A stretch of 64,000 nt of DNA, taken from the NCBI RefSeq assembly GCF_004138205.1, contig NZ_RXNQ01000037.1, positions 1 to 64,000 of the forward strand, read 5' to 3'. The translations under genes were made by a program, and so were the position numbers. Each line of letters starts with the position of its first letter. The stretch's first letter is position 1. The stretch is from Pedobacter sp. SYP-B3415. Lineage in GTDB: Bacteria; Bacteroidota; Bacteroidia; Sphingobacteriales; Sphingobacteriaceae. The notes beneath the pieces are model-generated. The model did not search any database. It worked only from the letters and a program-made list of their open reading frames with translations, and had not been told where the DNA came from. Below, piece by piece: positions 16,290 through 24,842 of this stretch.

Positions 16290-16307
16290 ACCGGTTTCCC
16301 GGAATTG

Positions 16308-17363
16308 TTACCTGTTCTGATATTGGGTTTCGTAATAAGCCTGGTAATTTCCCGAAGTAACGTTGTTCAGCCATTCCTCATTCTGAAGATACCATTCAAC
16401 GGTTTTTTCCAGGCCTTCTTCAAACTGCAGGCTTGGTACCCAGTTTAACTCACGCTGCAGCTTTGTTGAGTCAATTGCATACCGCAGGTCGTGCCCGGCA
16501 CGATCGGTCACAAAGGTGATCAGACTTGCCGATTCGCCCGGTTCCCTGCCAAGTTTCTTATCCATAATACGGCAAAGCAGGTTAATCAGGTCAATATTTT
16601 TCCATTCGTTATGCCCGCCAATATTATAGGTCTGGCCGGTTGCGGCCTGGTGGTAGATGACGTCGATGGCCCGTGCATGGTCTTCGACCCATAACCAGTC
16701 GCGTACATTTTCGCCGCGGCCATACACTGGCACCGGTTTATTGTTTTTAATGTTATTGATAGCCAACGGAATGAGTTTCTCTGGAAAGTGGTGTGAGCCA
16801 TAGTTGTTTGAGCAGTTCGAAACCACGATGTCAATTCCATAAGTATCATGGTATGCGCGCACAAAATGATCTGAAGAAGCCTTTGAAGCAGAGTATGGAC
16901 TATGGGGATCGTAAGCAGTAGTTTCAGTAAACATGCCCGTTTCGCCAAGCGCGCCGTACACTTCGTCTGTAGAGACGTGATAAAAACGTTTCTGATCATA
17001 TGCGCCTTTCCAATATTCACGCGCAGCGTTAAGCAGATTAACCGTTCCAATCACATTGGTCATAACAAAAGCTGTCGGATCAGCGATAGACCGGTCGACA
17101 TGCGATTCTGCAGCAAGGTGGATGACGCCGTCAAAATTTTCCGTTCTGAACAGCTCATTGATTTCTGCAGCATCGGTGATATCCAGTTTTACAAATCTGT
17201 AATTCGGACTGTTTTCAATATCGCTCAGATTGGCGAGGTTACCGGCATAAGTCAGTTTATCAAGATTGACAATCTCATAGTCGGGATAATTCGAAACAAA
17301 ACGGCGCACAACGTGCGATCCGATAAACCCGGCGCCGCCGGTAATGAGGATTTTTTTTGGCAT
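16308..17363 (-). CDS. rfbB: dTDP-glucose 4,6-dehydratase
   Basis: 351 aa extended short-chain dehydrogenase that turns dTDP-glucose into dTDP-4-keto-6-deoxyglucose, the entry step to rhamnose and other deoxy sugars. The NAD+ loop GGAGFIGSH is at the N-terminus, followed by NLDKLTYAGNLANL. The catalytic STDEVYG (Thr-Asp-Glu) and YSASKASSD (Tyr-x3-Lys) motifs are both intact. It is the last gene of the leftward nucleotide-sugar operon, 1 nt after the preceding stop. The other rml genes (A, C, D) are not in the window. Confidence 0.95.
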   Translation of the reverse strand: MPKKILITGGAGFIGSHVVRRFVSNYPDYEIVNLDKLTYAGNLANLSDIENSPNYRFVKLDITDAAEINELFRTENFDGVIHLAAESHVDRSIADPTAFVMTNVIGTVNLLNAAREYWKGAYDQKRFYHVSTDEVYGALGETGMFTETTAYDPHSPYSASKASSDHFVRAYHDTYGIDIVVSNCSNNYGSHHFPEKLIPLAINNIKNNKPVPVYGRGENVRDWLWVEDHARAIDVIYHQAATGQTYNIGGHNEWKNIDLINLLCRIMDKKLGREPGESASLITFVTDRAGHDLRYAIDSTKLQRELNWVPSLQFEEGLEKTVEWYLQNEEWLNNVTSGNYQAYYETQYQNR

Positions 17364-17364
17364 G

Positions 17365-17922
17365 TTAATCGATTTTTTCAGGCAGGCCCTGATAAGCCGC
17401 GGCTCCTGCCATTTTAGAATTATAAATTTTCTGCAGCAGACCGTTCAGCGCTTCACTGAGGTCGAACTGAAGGTCTTCATGCAATTTTTCAAATTTTACA
17501 ATCAGTGCCGCAACCGCCTTCGTATAATAGGCATTAAAAAGAGTTGCGTAATCTCTGAAACTGTATGTTTTTGAACGATAGGTAAGCGGCACCACTGACA
17601 AAAGGTACATTTTCAGTTCCACCTCACCTACCGGATCTTTTGTCACTTTAACAAAGTGATTCATCTCTTTCATCAGCTTCCGAAGTTTTGTAAGGGCTTC
17701 TTTGGCATTCAGCCGTTGCATTTCAGGCACGGCTTCATCTGCCAGCAGCTTTAATTTTTCCTTCCGGTCTTCAAGATCGGAGGGATCTTCAAGCAGCTTG
17801 AAGTGGAGGTGCTCGGTCAGTACTTTATCCCTGGCAAGTAAACGAAGCAGCAGCTTGTCCTTCTCCTTTACGGGAAGGGCTGTGATGGTCTTTTTCAGCT
17901 CCGGATGCTCGCTCAGCTTCAT
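17365..17922 (-). CDS. uncharacterised helical protein inside the nucleotide-sugar operon
   Basis: 185 aa, rich in Lys, Leu and Glu, predicted to be almost entirely alpha-helical, without signal peptide or membrane helix. Cysteine is absent. I do not recognise a domain. Its ATG overlaps the galE stop by 4 nt (ATGA), and rfbB starts 1 nt after its own stop, so all three are very probably translated together. The tight placement suggests a role near sugar-nucleotide metabolism or cell-surface assembly, but no catalytic motif is visible. Confidence 0.75.
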   Translation of the reverse strand: MKLSEHPELKKTITALPVKEKDKLLLRLLARDKVLTEHLHFKLLEDPSDLEDRKEKLKLLADEAVPEMQRLNAKEALTKLRKLMKEMNHFVKVTKDPVGEVELKMYLLSVVPLTYRSKTYSFRDYATLFNAYYTKAVAALIVKFEKLHEDLQFDLSEALNGLLQKIYNSKMAGAAAYQGLPEKID

Positions 17923-18941
17923 TCAAACGGATTTGCCTTGATGTATTTTTCCCATTCCCAGGCCGAGCGCATCATTTCTTCGATACCGAGCTCAGCTTTC
18001 CAGCCAAGCTTTTCGGCAGATTTGTCAACGCTTCCGTAGATCTGCTCGATATCGCCTTCACGACGGGGCCCGATCTGGTAATTCAGTTTTTCTCCTGTTG
18101 ATGATTCAAAAGCTGCAATGATCTCCAATACAGAAGATCCTTTTCCGGTGCCAACATTGAACACCTCGTAATTGCCTTCGCTCCGGCCCTCTTCCATACG
18201 TTTCAGCGCCGCCACATGTGCCTTTGCCAGGTCTACAACATGGATATAATCCCGGATAGCGCTGCCGTCCGGCGTATTGTAATCGTTTCCGTACACCGTA
18301 ATCGGACCACGTTTGCCTATAGCTGACTGGGTTATAAAAGGCACCAGGTTTTGGGGAACGCCGTTAGGAAGCTCGCCAATAAGCGCAGACTTGTGCGCAC
18401 CAACCGGGTTAAAATAACGCAGTGAAATAACATTCAGATCAGGGCTTACCGCACAGGTTTCAGCCAGAATCTCTTCTGCAATCTGTTTTGTATTTCCGTA
18501 AGGCGACTCTGCCTTTTTTACAGGCGCCGACTCATTAACCGGTAACTGATCCGGCTGACCATACACCGTACATGAAGATGAGAAAACGAAGTTTAGCCTG
18601 CTGTTGAAGGCCTGCAGCAGGTTGATCAGACTAAAGAAGTTGTTTCTGTAGTATTTAAGTGGCTTCTCGACCGATTCGCCAACCGCTTTAGATGCCGCAA
18701 AATGGATAACGCCCGAAATGTCAGCATTCTGCTCAGCAAAGGCTTTTACCATTTGCTCATCGCAGAGGTCGAACTGGAAAAAAAGCGGCTTTTTCCCGAT
18801 GATGGCTTCGATCTGATCAAGTATCCGGATGTTGGAATTTGAGAGATCATCTACGATCAGCACTTCGTATCCTGCCTGATGCAGCTCGACAACCGTATGG
18901 GAACCGATGTACCCGGTGCCTCCTGTTACAAGTATCTTCAT
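17919..18941 (-). CDS. galE: UDP-glucose 4-epimerase
   Basis: 340 aa NAD+-dependent epimerase that interconverts UDP-glucose and UDP-galactose. The N-terminal GGTGYIGSH loop, the VIHFAASKAVGES segment, the SSSCTVYG strand and the YGNTKQIAE Tyr-x3-Lys motif are all in place. SLRYFNPVGAH and VRDYIHVVDLA-type (here IRDYIHVVDLA) sequences mark the GalE branch. It follows the UDP-xylose synthase gene after an 86-bp gap that contains a strong hairpin, and overlaps the next gene by 4 nt. Confidence 0.95.
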   Translation of the reverse strand: MKILVTGGTGYIGSHTVVELHQAGYEVLIVDDLSNSNIRILDQIEAIIGKKPLFFQFDLCDEQMVKAFAEQNADISGVIHFAASKAVGESVEKPLKYYRNNFFSLINLLQAFNSRLNFVFSSSCTVYGQPDQLPVNESAPVKKAESPYGNTKQIAEEILAETCAVSPDLNVISLRYFNPVGAHKSALIGELPNGVPQNLVPFITQSAIGKRGPITVYGNDYNTPDGSAIRDYIHVVDLAKAHVAALKRMEEGRSEGNYEVFNVGTGKGSSVLEIIAAFESSTGEKLNYQIGPRREGDIEQIYGSVDKSAEKLGWKAELGIEEMMRSAWEWEKYIKANPFE

Positions 18942-18990
18942 TTGTCTTCTATAATTTTAGGTGCGGCCTCTATCTGGCCGTTTCAGGAGC

Positions 18991-19019
18991 TTCTGCCGGC
19001 AACAGGGCTGCCGGCAGAA
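18991..19019 (-). repeat. 11-bp perfect hairpin between UDP-xylose synthase and galE
   Basis: TTCTGCCGGCA and TGCCGGCAGAA form a perfect inverted repeat around a 7-nt loop, 8 nt after the upstream gene's stop. No T-run follows on the minus strand, so it is not a standard terminator. It may stabilise the 3' end of the ugd/uxs message or attenuate expression of galE. A weaker CGGCC/GGCCG hairpin follows it at about 18963-18981. Confidence 0.6.
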
Positions 19020-19027
19020 ATCACATC

Positions 19028-20017
19028 CTATTTATTGTAAGTGGCAAAGTCTTTATGCTCGATCTTTTCCAGCTTTTCTTTTGGCAGCGATTTGAAATAC
19101 TCATAAGTAATCTTCAAACCTTCAGCACGGCCAACCTTCGGTTCCCAGCCAAGCAGTTCTTTGGCTTTTGTAATATCGGGGCGGCGTTGTTTTGGATCAT
19201 CCTGAGGCAATTCACGATAAACAATCTTCTGATCCGTGCCGGTCAGTTTGATAATTTCCTCACAGAATTGTTTAATGGTAATCTCATCGGGGTTCCCGAT
19301 GTTGACCGGTGAGGCGTAATCTGACATCAGCAAGCGGTATATCCCCTCGACCAGGTCATCAACATAACAGAATGAGCGGGTTTGAGAGCCATCGCCGAAA
19401 ACGGTGAGGTCTTCACCCCGCAGCGCCTGCCCGATAAAAGCAGGAAGAACGCGTCCATCGTTCAAACGCATACGTGGTCCGTAGGTATTAAATATCCTGA
19501 CAATCCGGGTCTCCAGACCGTGAAAGGTATGGTAAGCCATGGTGATGGCTTCCTGGAAACGTTTTGCCTCGTCGTAAACTCCCCGCGGACCAACCGGGTT
19601 CACATTGCCCCAGTATTCCTCGGGCTGCGGGTTAACGCTGGGATCTCCATAGATTTCTGAGGTAGATGCGATGATCATCCTTGCTTTCTTGGCCCTGGCC
19701 AGGCCAAGCAGGTTATGCGTTCCGAGAGAACCGACCTTGAGGGTCTGGATTGGGATTTTCAGGTAATCGATCGGGCTGGCCGGCGATGCAAAGTGCAGGA
19801 TGTAGTCCAGTTCGCCGGGAACATGTACAAATTTTGAAACGTCGTGATTGTAAAACTCGAAAGTCTCTAATTTGAACAGATGTTCAATATTATCAAGATC
19901 GCCGGTAATGAGGTTGTCCATGCCGATCACATGAAAGCCTTCGGCGATGAATCTGTCGCAAAGGTGCGAGCCAAGAAAGCCTGCGGCACCTGTTATTAGA
20001 ACTCTTTTTCTGGCCAT
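19028..20017 (-). CDS. uxs: UDP-glucuronate decarboxylase (UDP-xylose synthase)
   Basis: 329 aa extended short-chain dehydrogenase that decarboxylates UDP-glucuronate to UDP-xylose with bound NAD+. Features are GAAGFLGSHLCDRF at the N-terminus, FHFASPASPIDY-type sequence (here ILHFASPASPIDY), STSEIYGDP, and the YDEAKRFQE catalytic Tyr-x3-Lys. NTYGPRMRLNDGRV is diagnostic for the UXS branch. It begins 3 nt after the stop of the UDP-glucose dehydrogenase gene that makes its substrate, so the two consecutive steps are encoded together. Confidence 0.95.
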   Translation of the reverse strand: MARKRVLITGAAGFLGSHLCDRFIAEGFHVIGMDNLITGDLDNIEHLFKLETFEFYNHDVSKFVHVPGELDYILHFASPASPIDYLKIPIQTLKVGSLGTHNLLGLARAKKARMIIASTSEIYGDPSVNPQPEEYWGNVNPVGPRGVYDEAKRFQEAITMAYHTFHGLETRIVRIFNTYGPRMRLNDGRVLPAFIGQALRGEDLTVFGDGSQTRSFCYVDDLVEGIYRLLMSDYASPVNIGNPDEITIKQFCEEIIKLTGTDQKIVYRELPQDDPKQRRPDITKAKELLGWEPKVGRAEGLKITYEYFKSLPKEKLEKIEHKDFATYNK

Positions 20018-20020
20018 TTT

Positions 20021-21331
20021 TTAATTGATCTGCTTACGTCCGATACTGTTATAATAATAACCCAGGTCGATCATCTTTTCAAGATCGTACAGGTTTCTGC
20101 CGTCAAAGATGATCTTGTTTTTCAGGCTGCTTTCAACGCGGTCGAAATCAGGGTTGCGAAACAGCGACCACTCGGTAACGATAAGAAGGGCATCGGCATC
20201 CTGCAGGGCATCATAAGGGTTTTCCGCATAGGCAACCTTGTCACCAATCAGGGCCTTAACATTTGCCATGGCTTCCGGATCAAAAACGGTAACAGTTGCA
20301 CCATGTTTCACCAGTGCATCAATAATGTACAGAGCCGGTGCCTCGCGGATGTCATCAGTCTCCGGTTTGAAAGCAAGACCCCAGAGAGCAAAATGTTTTC
20401 CCTGGATGTTGTTGCCGTAATATTTAAGCACTTTCTCCACCAGGATGGTTTTTTGTTTTTCGTTGACGTCCATTACCGACTTCAGAATCGCAAAATCGTA
20501 CTCATTTTCATCTGCCGATTTAACGAGTGCCTGAACGTCTTTAGGGAAGCAGGATCCGCCATAACCTACGCCAGGAAACAGGAATCGTTTACCAATACGG
20601 CTGTCAGAGCCAATTCCCTTACGGACTGCATCTACATCTGCACCCACGAGCTCGCAAAGGTTTGCAATCTCGTTCATAAAGGTAATTTTTGTTGCCAGGA
20701 AAGAGTTGGCAGCATATTTAGTCAGTTCAGAAGAACGCTCATCCATAAATAGAATCGGGTTTCCCTGACGTACATACGGACCGTACAATTCAGCCATCAG
20801 TTTCTTCGCCTTTTCGCTGGTTGTACCTACTACCACGCGATCGGGTTTCATAAAGTCTTCTACCGCGACACCTTCCCGCAGAAATTCAGGGTTCGACACC
20901 ACATCTACCTCAATCTCAGTATGCTCTTTGAAAACCGCCTGTACTTTATCGGCAGTCCCTACCGGAACCGTTGATTTGTTCACAATAACCTTATACTCGG
21001 TAATGAGTTTCGAAATATCTTTGGCAGCGCCAAGGATATAAGAGAGATCGGCAGCTCCGTCTCCGCCCGGAGGCGTCGGGAGGGCCATAAATATAATTTG
21101 TGCCTCTTTCACAGCAGCGCTCAGGTCTGTTGTAAAAGTAAGGCGGTTCTGGGCAATGTTGCGGTGAAAAAGAAGATCGAGACCCGGCTCATAAATGGGT
21201 ACCTGTCCATCCTGCATTTTTTTAACTTTCGCTTCGTTAATATCGACGCATATCACGTCATTTCCTGTTTCAGCAAGACAGGTACCTGTGACAAGGCCTA
21301 CATAGCCTGTTCCGATTACTGCGATCTTCAT
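20021..21331 (-). CDS. ugd: UDP-glucose 6-dehydrogenase
   Basis: 436 aa. It oxidises UDP-glucose twice with NAD+ to give UDP-glucuronate. The Rossmann loop GTGYVGLVTG is at the N-terminus. The catalytic cysteine lies in GYGGSCFPKD at about residue 260. The C-terminal UDP-binding domain follows (WGLAFKPETDDIREAP). It is first in the leftward nucleotide-sugar operon, and its start faces waaA across 62 bp that hold a 17-bp palindrome. Products may feed capsule, exopolysaccharide or lipopolysaccharide synthesis; waaA next door supports an envelope role. Confidence 0.95.
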   Translation of the reverse strand: MKIAVIGTGYVGLVTGTCLAETGNDVICVDINEAKVKKMQDGQVPIYEPGLDLLFHRNIAQNRLTFTTDLSAAVKEAQIIFMALPTPPGGDGAADLSYILGAAKDISKLITEYKVIVNKSTVPVGTADKVQAVFKEHTEIEVDVVSNPEFLREGVAVEDFMKPDRVVVGTTSEKAKKLMAELYGPYVRQGNPILFMDERSSELTKYAANSFLATKITFMNEIANLCELVGADVDAVRKGIGSDSRIGKRFLFPGVGYGGSCFPKDVQALVKSADENEYDFAILKSVMDVNEKQKTILVEKVLKYYGNNIQGKHFALWGLAFKPETDDIREAPALYIIDALVKHGATVTVFDPEAMANVKALIGDKVAYAENPYDALQDADALLIVTEWSLFRNPDFDRVESSLKNKIIFDGRNLYDLEKMIDLGYYYNSIGRKQIN

Positions 21332-21359
21332 TGAGTTTTAGGATTAATTTTTAAAAATC

Positions 21360-21376
21360 TATCTTCGGCGAAGATA
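21360..21376. promoter_or_regulatory. palindrome acting as possible shared -7 element of ugd and waaA
   Basis: TATCTTCGGCGAAGATA is a perfect palindrome (8-bp arms, 1-nt centre). On each strand it reads TATCTTCG, one base away from TAnnTTTG. The two predicted transcripts would start near 21366 (leftward, 35 nt before ugd) and 21370 (rightward, about 24 nt before waaA). It could equally be a protein-binding operator. Confidence 0.45.
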
Positions 21377-21393
21377 ATAAATAAGATGTGAAG

Positions 21394-22611
21394 ATGCTTT
21401 TGCTTTACAACATATCAATAAGAATTTATGGCCTGTTGATCAGGATGGTTGCCTTATGGAATGGTAAAGCGCGTCTCTTTGTGCAGGGAAGGAAAAACGT
21501 CTGGAAAAATATTTCTGAAAAGATAGATCCGAGCGTGCAGCATGTGTGGTTTCACTTCCCCTCGCTGGGCGAATTTGAACAGGGCCGGCCCGTTTTAGAG
21601 GCCCTGAAAGTTGCCAGACCGGATAAACGGATCATCATCACCTTTTTTTCGCCATCAGGCTACGAGATCAGAAAAAATTATGACCTGGCAAACGCCGTCT
21701 TTTATCTTCCGCTCGATTCGGCAGAAAATGCCAGGCGCTTCATTGACTCAATTAATCCGGAAATGGCCATATTTGTCAAGTACGACTATTGGCACCACTA
21801 TTTCCTGACGCTTAAAAAGCGTAACATTCCGCTTTACATGGTTTCGGCAATTTTCAGAAAGGAACAAATTTATTTCAAATGGTACGGCGGCTTCTACAGA
21901 AAGATTCTTAAATCGGTACGATTCTTTTTCCTTCAAAATCAGGAAAGCGTAAACCTGCTTCGCAGTCTTGGCTTTTACAACCTGGTTTTAGCGGGCGATA
22001 CGCGGTTTGACCGTGTTGCAGCGCATGCAACAGTAGCACGCCACATTGATGAGGTGGCAAGATTCAGTGCGGAAAAACCCCTGCTGGTTGCAGGCAGCAC
22101 CTGGCCCGCAGACGAGCGCTTACTTGCGGGTCTGATGGAGAAAAACCCGGATTGGAAAATGGTGCTGGCACCGCATGAAATTGGGGAAAGCCACCTTAGC
22201 GAGCTGAAAAAACGTTTTCCTGAAGCCTTGTTTTTTTCTGAGTTTTCTAATGAAAGGGCTGCAAACGCGCAGATTCTGATTATTGACAACATCGGCATGC
22301 TGTCATCGCTCTATCAATACGGAAAAATCGCCTACATTGGCGGAGGCTTTGGCGCCGGTATTCATAACACGCTCGAGGCAGCGGCGTTTGGCTTACCAGT
22401 AATCTACGGACCAAACGACCACAAGTTCCAGGAGGCACAGGATCTTCGGGCCGTAAACGCTGCCTGCCGGATCAGTGATGAGGCCTCATTGCTTGCAGCC
22501 TTCAACATGCTTAAAGCAGACGCCGTAGCGGGCGACCGTGCCCGAAGCTATGTGCAGAAAAAAACGGGTGCAACAGCTGTTATCCTGAGCCGGATGCTTG
22601 GTCAAATCTGA
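21394..22611 (+). CDS. waaA: 3-deoxy-D-manno-octulosonic acid (Kdo) transferase
   Basis: 405 aa GT30 glycosyltransferase that adds Kdo from CMP-Kdo to lipid A precursor at the inner membrane. A hydrophobic N-terminal helix serves as anchor. FPSLGEFEQGRPV carries the catalytic Glu. The C-terminal Rossmann domain holds LVAGSTWPADERLL, APHEIGE and YIGGGFGAGIHNTLEAA, all typical of the family. The ATG at 21394 is preferred over the GTG six bases upstream. The 3' end overlaps the convergent HAD gene by 10 nt. Confidence 0.93.
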   Translation: MLLLYNISIRIYGLLIRMVALWNGKARLFVQGRKNVWKNISEKIDPSVQHVWFHFPSLGEFEQGRPVLEALKVARPDKRIIITFFSPSGYEIRKNYDLANAVFYLPLDSAENARRFIDSINPEMAIFVKYDYWHHYFLTLKKRNIPLYMVSAIFRKEQIYFKWYGGFYRKILKSVRFFFLQNQESVNLLRSLGFYNLVLAGDTRFDRVAAHATVARHIDEVARFSAEKPLLVAGSTWPADERLLAGLMEKNPDWKMVLAPHEIGESHLSELKKRFPEALFFSEFSNERAANAQILIIDNIGMLSSLYQYGKIAYIGGGFGAGIHNTLEAAAFGLPVIYGPNDHKFQEAQDLRAVNAACRISDEASLLAAFNMLKADAVAGDRARSYVQKKTGATAVILSRMLGQI

Positions 22612-23210
22612 TCAACACGCACCCAGTCCATTCCGGCTGCAATCGCGCCGTCAACTCCGGGCTGTCCATCTTCAAATACAATACATTTTGCAGGGTCTAC
22701 GCCCAGCTGTTGTGCGGCAAGCAGGAAGGGATCTGCATGAGGTTTACCCAGCTTCGTTTCGCCGGCACAAACCATTACTTCGATCAGATCAATGATGCCG
22801 AGTACCGTCAGTGTGCGGGTAACGGTTGTTCTGGAACCACCTGACACCACGCCGATCCTGACTTTGCCCGCATGATTCCTGAGATGCTGAACCACGAACC
22901 CAACAGGAATAGTATGCTCGATAAACTTTTCAAAAAAGACCGCCGATTTCTCAGCAGCGAACGTATCAGGCAATTGAACCCCATAACGGCGGCTAATCTC
23001 TTTTGCAACGACAACGGTTGGCCAGCCGGCTGTTTCGTCAATCAGTGCGGTATCAAGGTTTACGCCATAGCCGGCAGCTACCTCTGCATATGAACGTTTA
23101 TGGGCATCGATGTTATCAGCAAGGGTCCCATCAACGTCGTACAGAAATGCCTGGTAGTCGCCACTGGTGCGTTCAGTAAGTTGTTGTAATTTATCTTGAT
23201 CTGTGTCCAT
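22602..23210 (-). CDS. HAD-superfamily phosphatase, beta-phosphoglucomutase-like
   Basis: 202 aa. The catalytic DVDGTLAD motif holds the nucleophile D25 and acid/base D27. A helical cap domain follows (subclass I). The remaining HAD motifs are GVVSGGSRTTV (Ser), GKPHADPFLLAA (Lys) and VFEDGQPGVDGAIAAGM (acidic). This layout fits the YqaB/beta-phosphoglucomutase group acting on small sugar phosphates; the substrate is not certain. It starts inside the gluconokinase gene (20 nt overlap), which suggests a sugar-phosphate link. Confidence 0.85.
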   Translation of the reverse strand: MDTDQDKLQQLTERTSGDYQAFLYDVDGTLADNIDAHKRSYAEVAAGYGVNLDTALIDETAGWPTVVVAKEISRRYGVQLPDTFAAEKSAVFFEKFIEHTIPVGFVVQHLRNHAGKVRIGVVSGGSRTTVTRTLTVLGIIDLIEVMVCAGETKLGKPHADPFLLAAQQLGVDPAKCIVFEDGQPGVDGAIAAGMDWVRVDQI

Positions 23211-23715
23211 TTTGTTTTTCTAAGGCAAGCAAGCAGGTGCGGATTACCTCCTCCTGGCTTACTGATGCATCTATTGTGATCGCGTTTTCATCTGTTACAG
23301 GCGGTTCGAGCGTTGCCAGCTGACTGTCAAGCAGGCTGGCCGGCATATAATGTCCCTCTCGCTTTGATAGTCTTGACCTCAGCAGCTCTTTCTCAACGTG
23401 AAGGTATAGAAAGCAGAGACCGGGGATGCCCTCCCGCAGCAGATCGCGGTAGCTTTTTTTGAGTGCGGAGCAACTTAAAACGAATGACTTTCCTTCCCGG
23501 TGATGCAAAAAAATTTCCTCATGCAGGGTTTTCAGCCAACCGGCACGATCTTCATCCTGCAGCGCAATTCCCCTGCTCATCTTTTCGACATTTGCTTCCG
23601 AATGATAGGCATCGCCCTCAAGAAAGGCCGCAGCCAGCGCCCTGGCGATGGCCTGACCGACAACAGATTTTCCGCTGCCCGAGACGCCCATGATCACTAC
23701 CTGGTAAAGAGCCAT
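23191..23715 (-). CDS. gntK: gluconokinase
   Basis: 174 aa kinase that phosphorylates gluconate to 6-phosphogluconate. The P-loop GVSGSGKS lies at residues 10-17. The family motif FLEGDAYHSEANVEKMSRGIAL follows, with DEDRAGWL and SCSALKKSYRDLLR further on. Length and motifs match GntK closely. It starts 3 nt after the ferrochelatase stop and overlaps the HAD phosphatase gene, so it sits in a long leftward transcription unit. No gluconate permease or dehydratase is nearby. Confidence 0.92.
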   Translation of the reverse strand: MALYQVVIMGVSGSGKSVVGQAIARALAAAFLEGDAYHSEANVEKMSRGIALQDEDRAGWLKTLHEEIFLHHREGKSFVLSCSALKKSYRDLLREGIPGLCFLYLHVEKELLRSRLSKREGHYMPASLLDSQLATLEPPVTDENAITIDASVSQEEVIRTCLLALEKQNGHRSR

Positions 23716-23717
23716 AT

Positions 23718-24734
23718 CTAATGATTCAAAGCCAGGTCTGCCAGCGCCTCAATAAACTTCGGATTGTCGTTCAGGCTTTCTACCAGATGCACGTGCTCAC
23801 CGCCAAGAGCCTTGAATTCTTCATGGTATTCTACTGTAATTTCATAGACCGTTTCCAGGCAATCGGCCACAAAGGCCGGGCTAAATGCCAGCAAACGTTT
23901 TTTGCCTTCAGCGGCAAGCTTTTTCAGCACGTCTGTGGTATAGGGCTGCACCCAGGGCTCTTTGCCAAGGCGCGATTGAAAACACACAGTATATTGTTCG
24001 CGTGTTATGCCCAGCTCTGCAGCAATCAGCCTTGCCGTATCATGACCTTGTGCTGAATAGCAGAATTTGTTCACATCTGTAAGCTGCTCACAACAGTTGT
24101 CGCGTTTCAAACAATGACTTCCCGTATGGTCGCACTTTAACAGTTGCCGCTCAGGAAGTCCATGGAAACTGAACAGGACATGGTCATACGAGGCTACGTC
24201 ATGCTTTTGTGCATGTTCTGCAAATGTCCGGATAACCAGCGGATGGTTATGAAATGAGTTCACAAATGAAACCGGGGGAATGGTGGGCCACCGGGACAAA
24301 AGCTCCATAACAAGCTGCATAACGGAACCTGTGCTGGCTGATGCGTATTGAGGAAACAGGGGAATAACCCGGATGCTCTCAACGAGCCCGGCTTTGAGGT
24401 TTGCCAATGCGCTTTCGATCGACGGATTCTGATAACGCATAGCCAGCTCAACGTGGTAGTCGTCGCCCAGCTCATCCTGAAGCATCTGCGCCTGGATCTT
24501 GCTGTAGTAGAGTAACGGAGAACCCTGGGGTCCCCAGATTTTTTTGTACAGCGCAGAAGTTTTGGGGCTTCTGAAAGGGACAATGATACCTTTAACCAAC
24601 AAGGCCCGCCTGAAGGCTGCAATATCGATAACCCGTTCGTCCATCAGGAACTGGTCCAGGTAGCGTTTTACATCTTTAACTTCCGGGCTATCGGGTGTGC
24701 CCAGGTTTACAAGTAGTATTCCTTTTTTCCCCAT
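23718..24734 (-). CDS. hemH: ferrochelatase
   Basis: 338 aa enzyme that inserts Fe2+ into protoporphyrin IX, the last step of protohaem synthesis. The N-terminus MGKKGILLVNLGTPDSPEVKDVKRYL and the metal-site motif FSFHGLPERQL are clear. A Cys-rich loop follows (CDHTGSHCLKRDNCC). The C-terminal AFSPAFVADCLETVYEI carries the conserved Glu. The longer frame adds 27 unrelated residues, so the ATG at 24734 is used. The gene lies 108 bp downstream of crtW in the same direction. Confidence 0.95.
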   Translation of the reverse strand: MGKKGILLVNLGTPDSPEVKDVKRYLDQFLMDERVIDIAAFRRALLVKGIIVPFRSPKTSALYKKIWGPQGSPLLYYSKIQAQMLQDELGDDYHVELAMRYQNPSIESALANLKAGLVESIRVIPLFPQYASASTGSVMQLVMELLSRWPTIPPVSFVNSFHNHPLVIRTFAEHAQKHDVASYDHVLFSFHGLPERQLLKCDHTGSHCLKRDNCCEQLTDVNKFCYSAQGHDTARLIAAELGITREQYTVCFQSRLGKEPWVQPYTTDVLKKLAAEGKKRLLAFSPAFVADCLETVYEITVEYHEEFKALGGEHVHLVESLNDNPKFIEALADLALNH

Positions 24735-24842
24735 ATAAAAATAAATAGAAGCGCTGGGCTTCAGGTTTTGCTGTTCGCGGGCAAATATCGCCAATTCGCA
24801 CCGCTGGCCAGACATTTCTGCGTAAAAATCTCCCGCCTCTCG

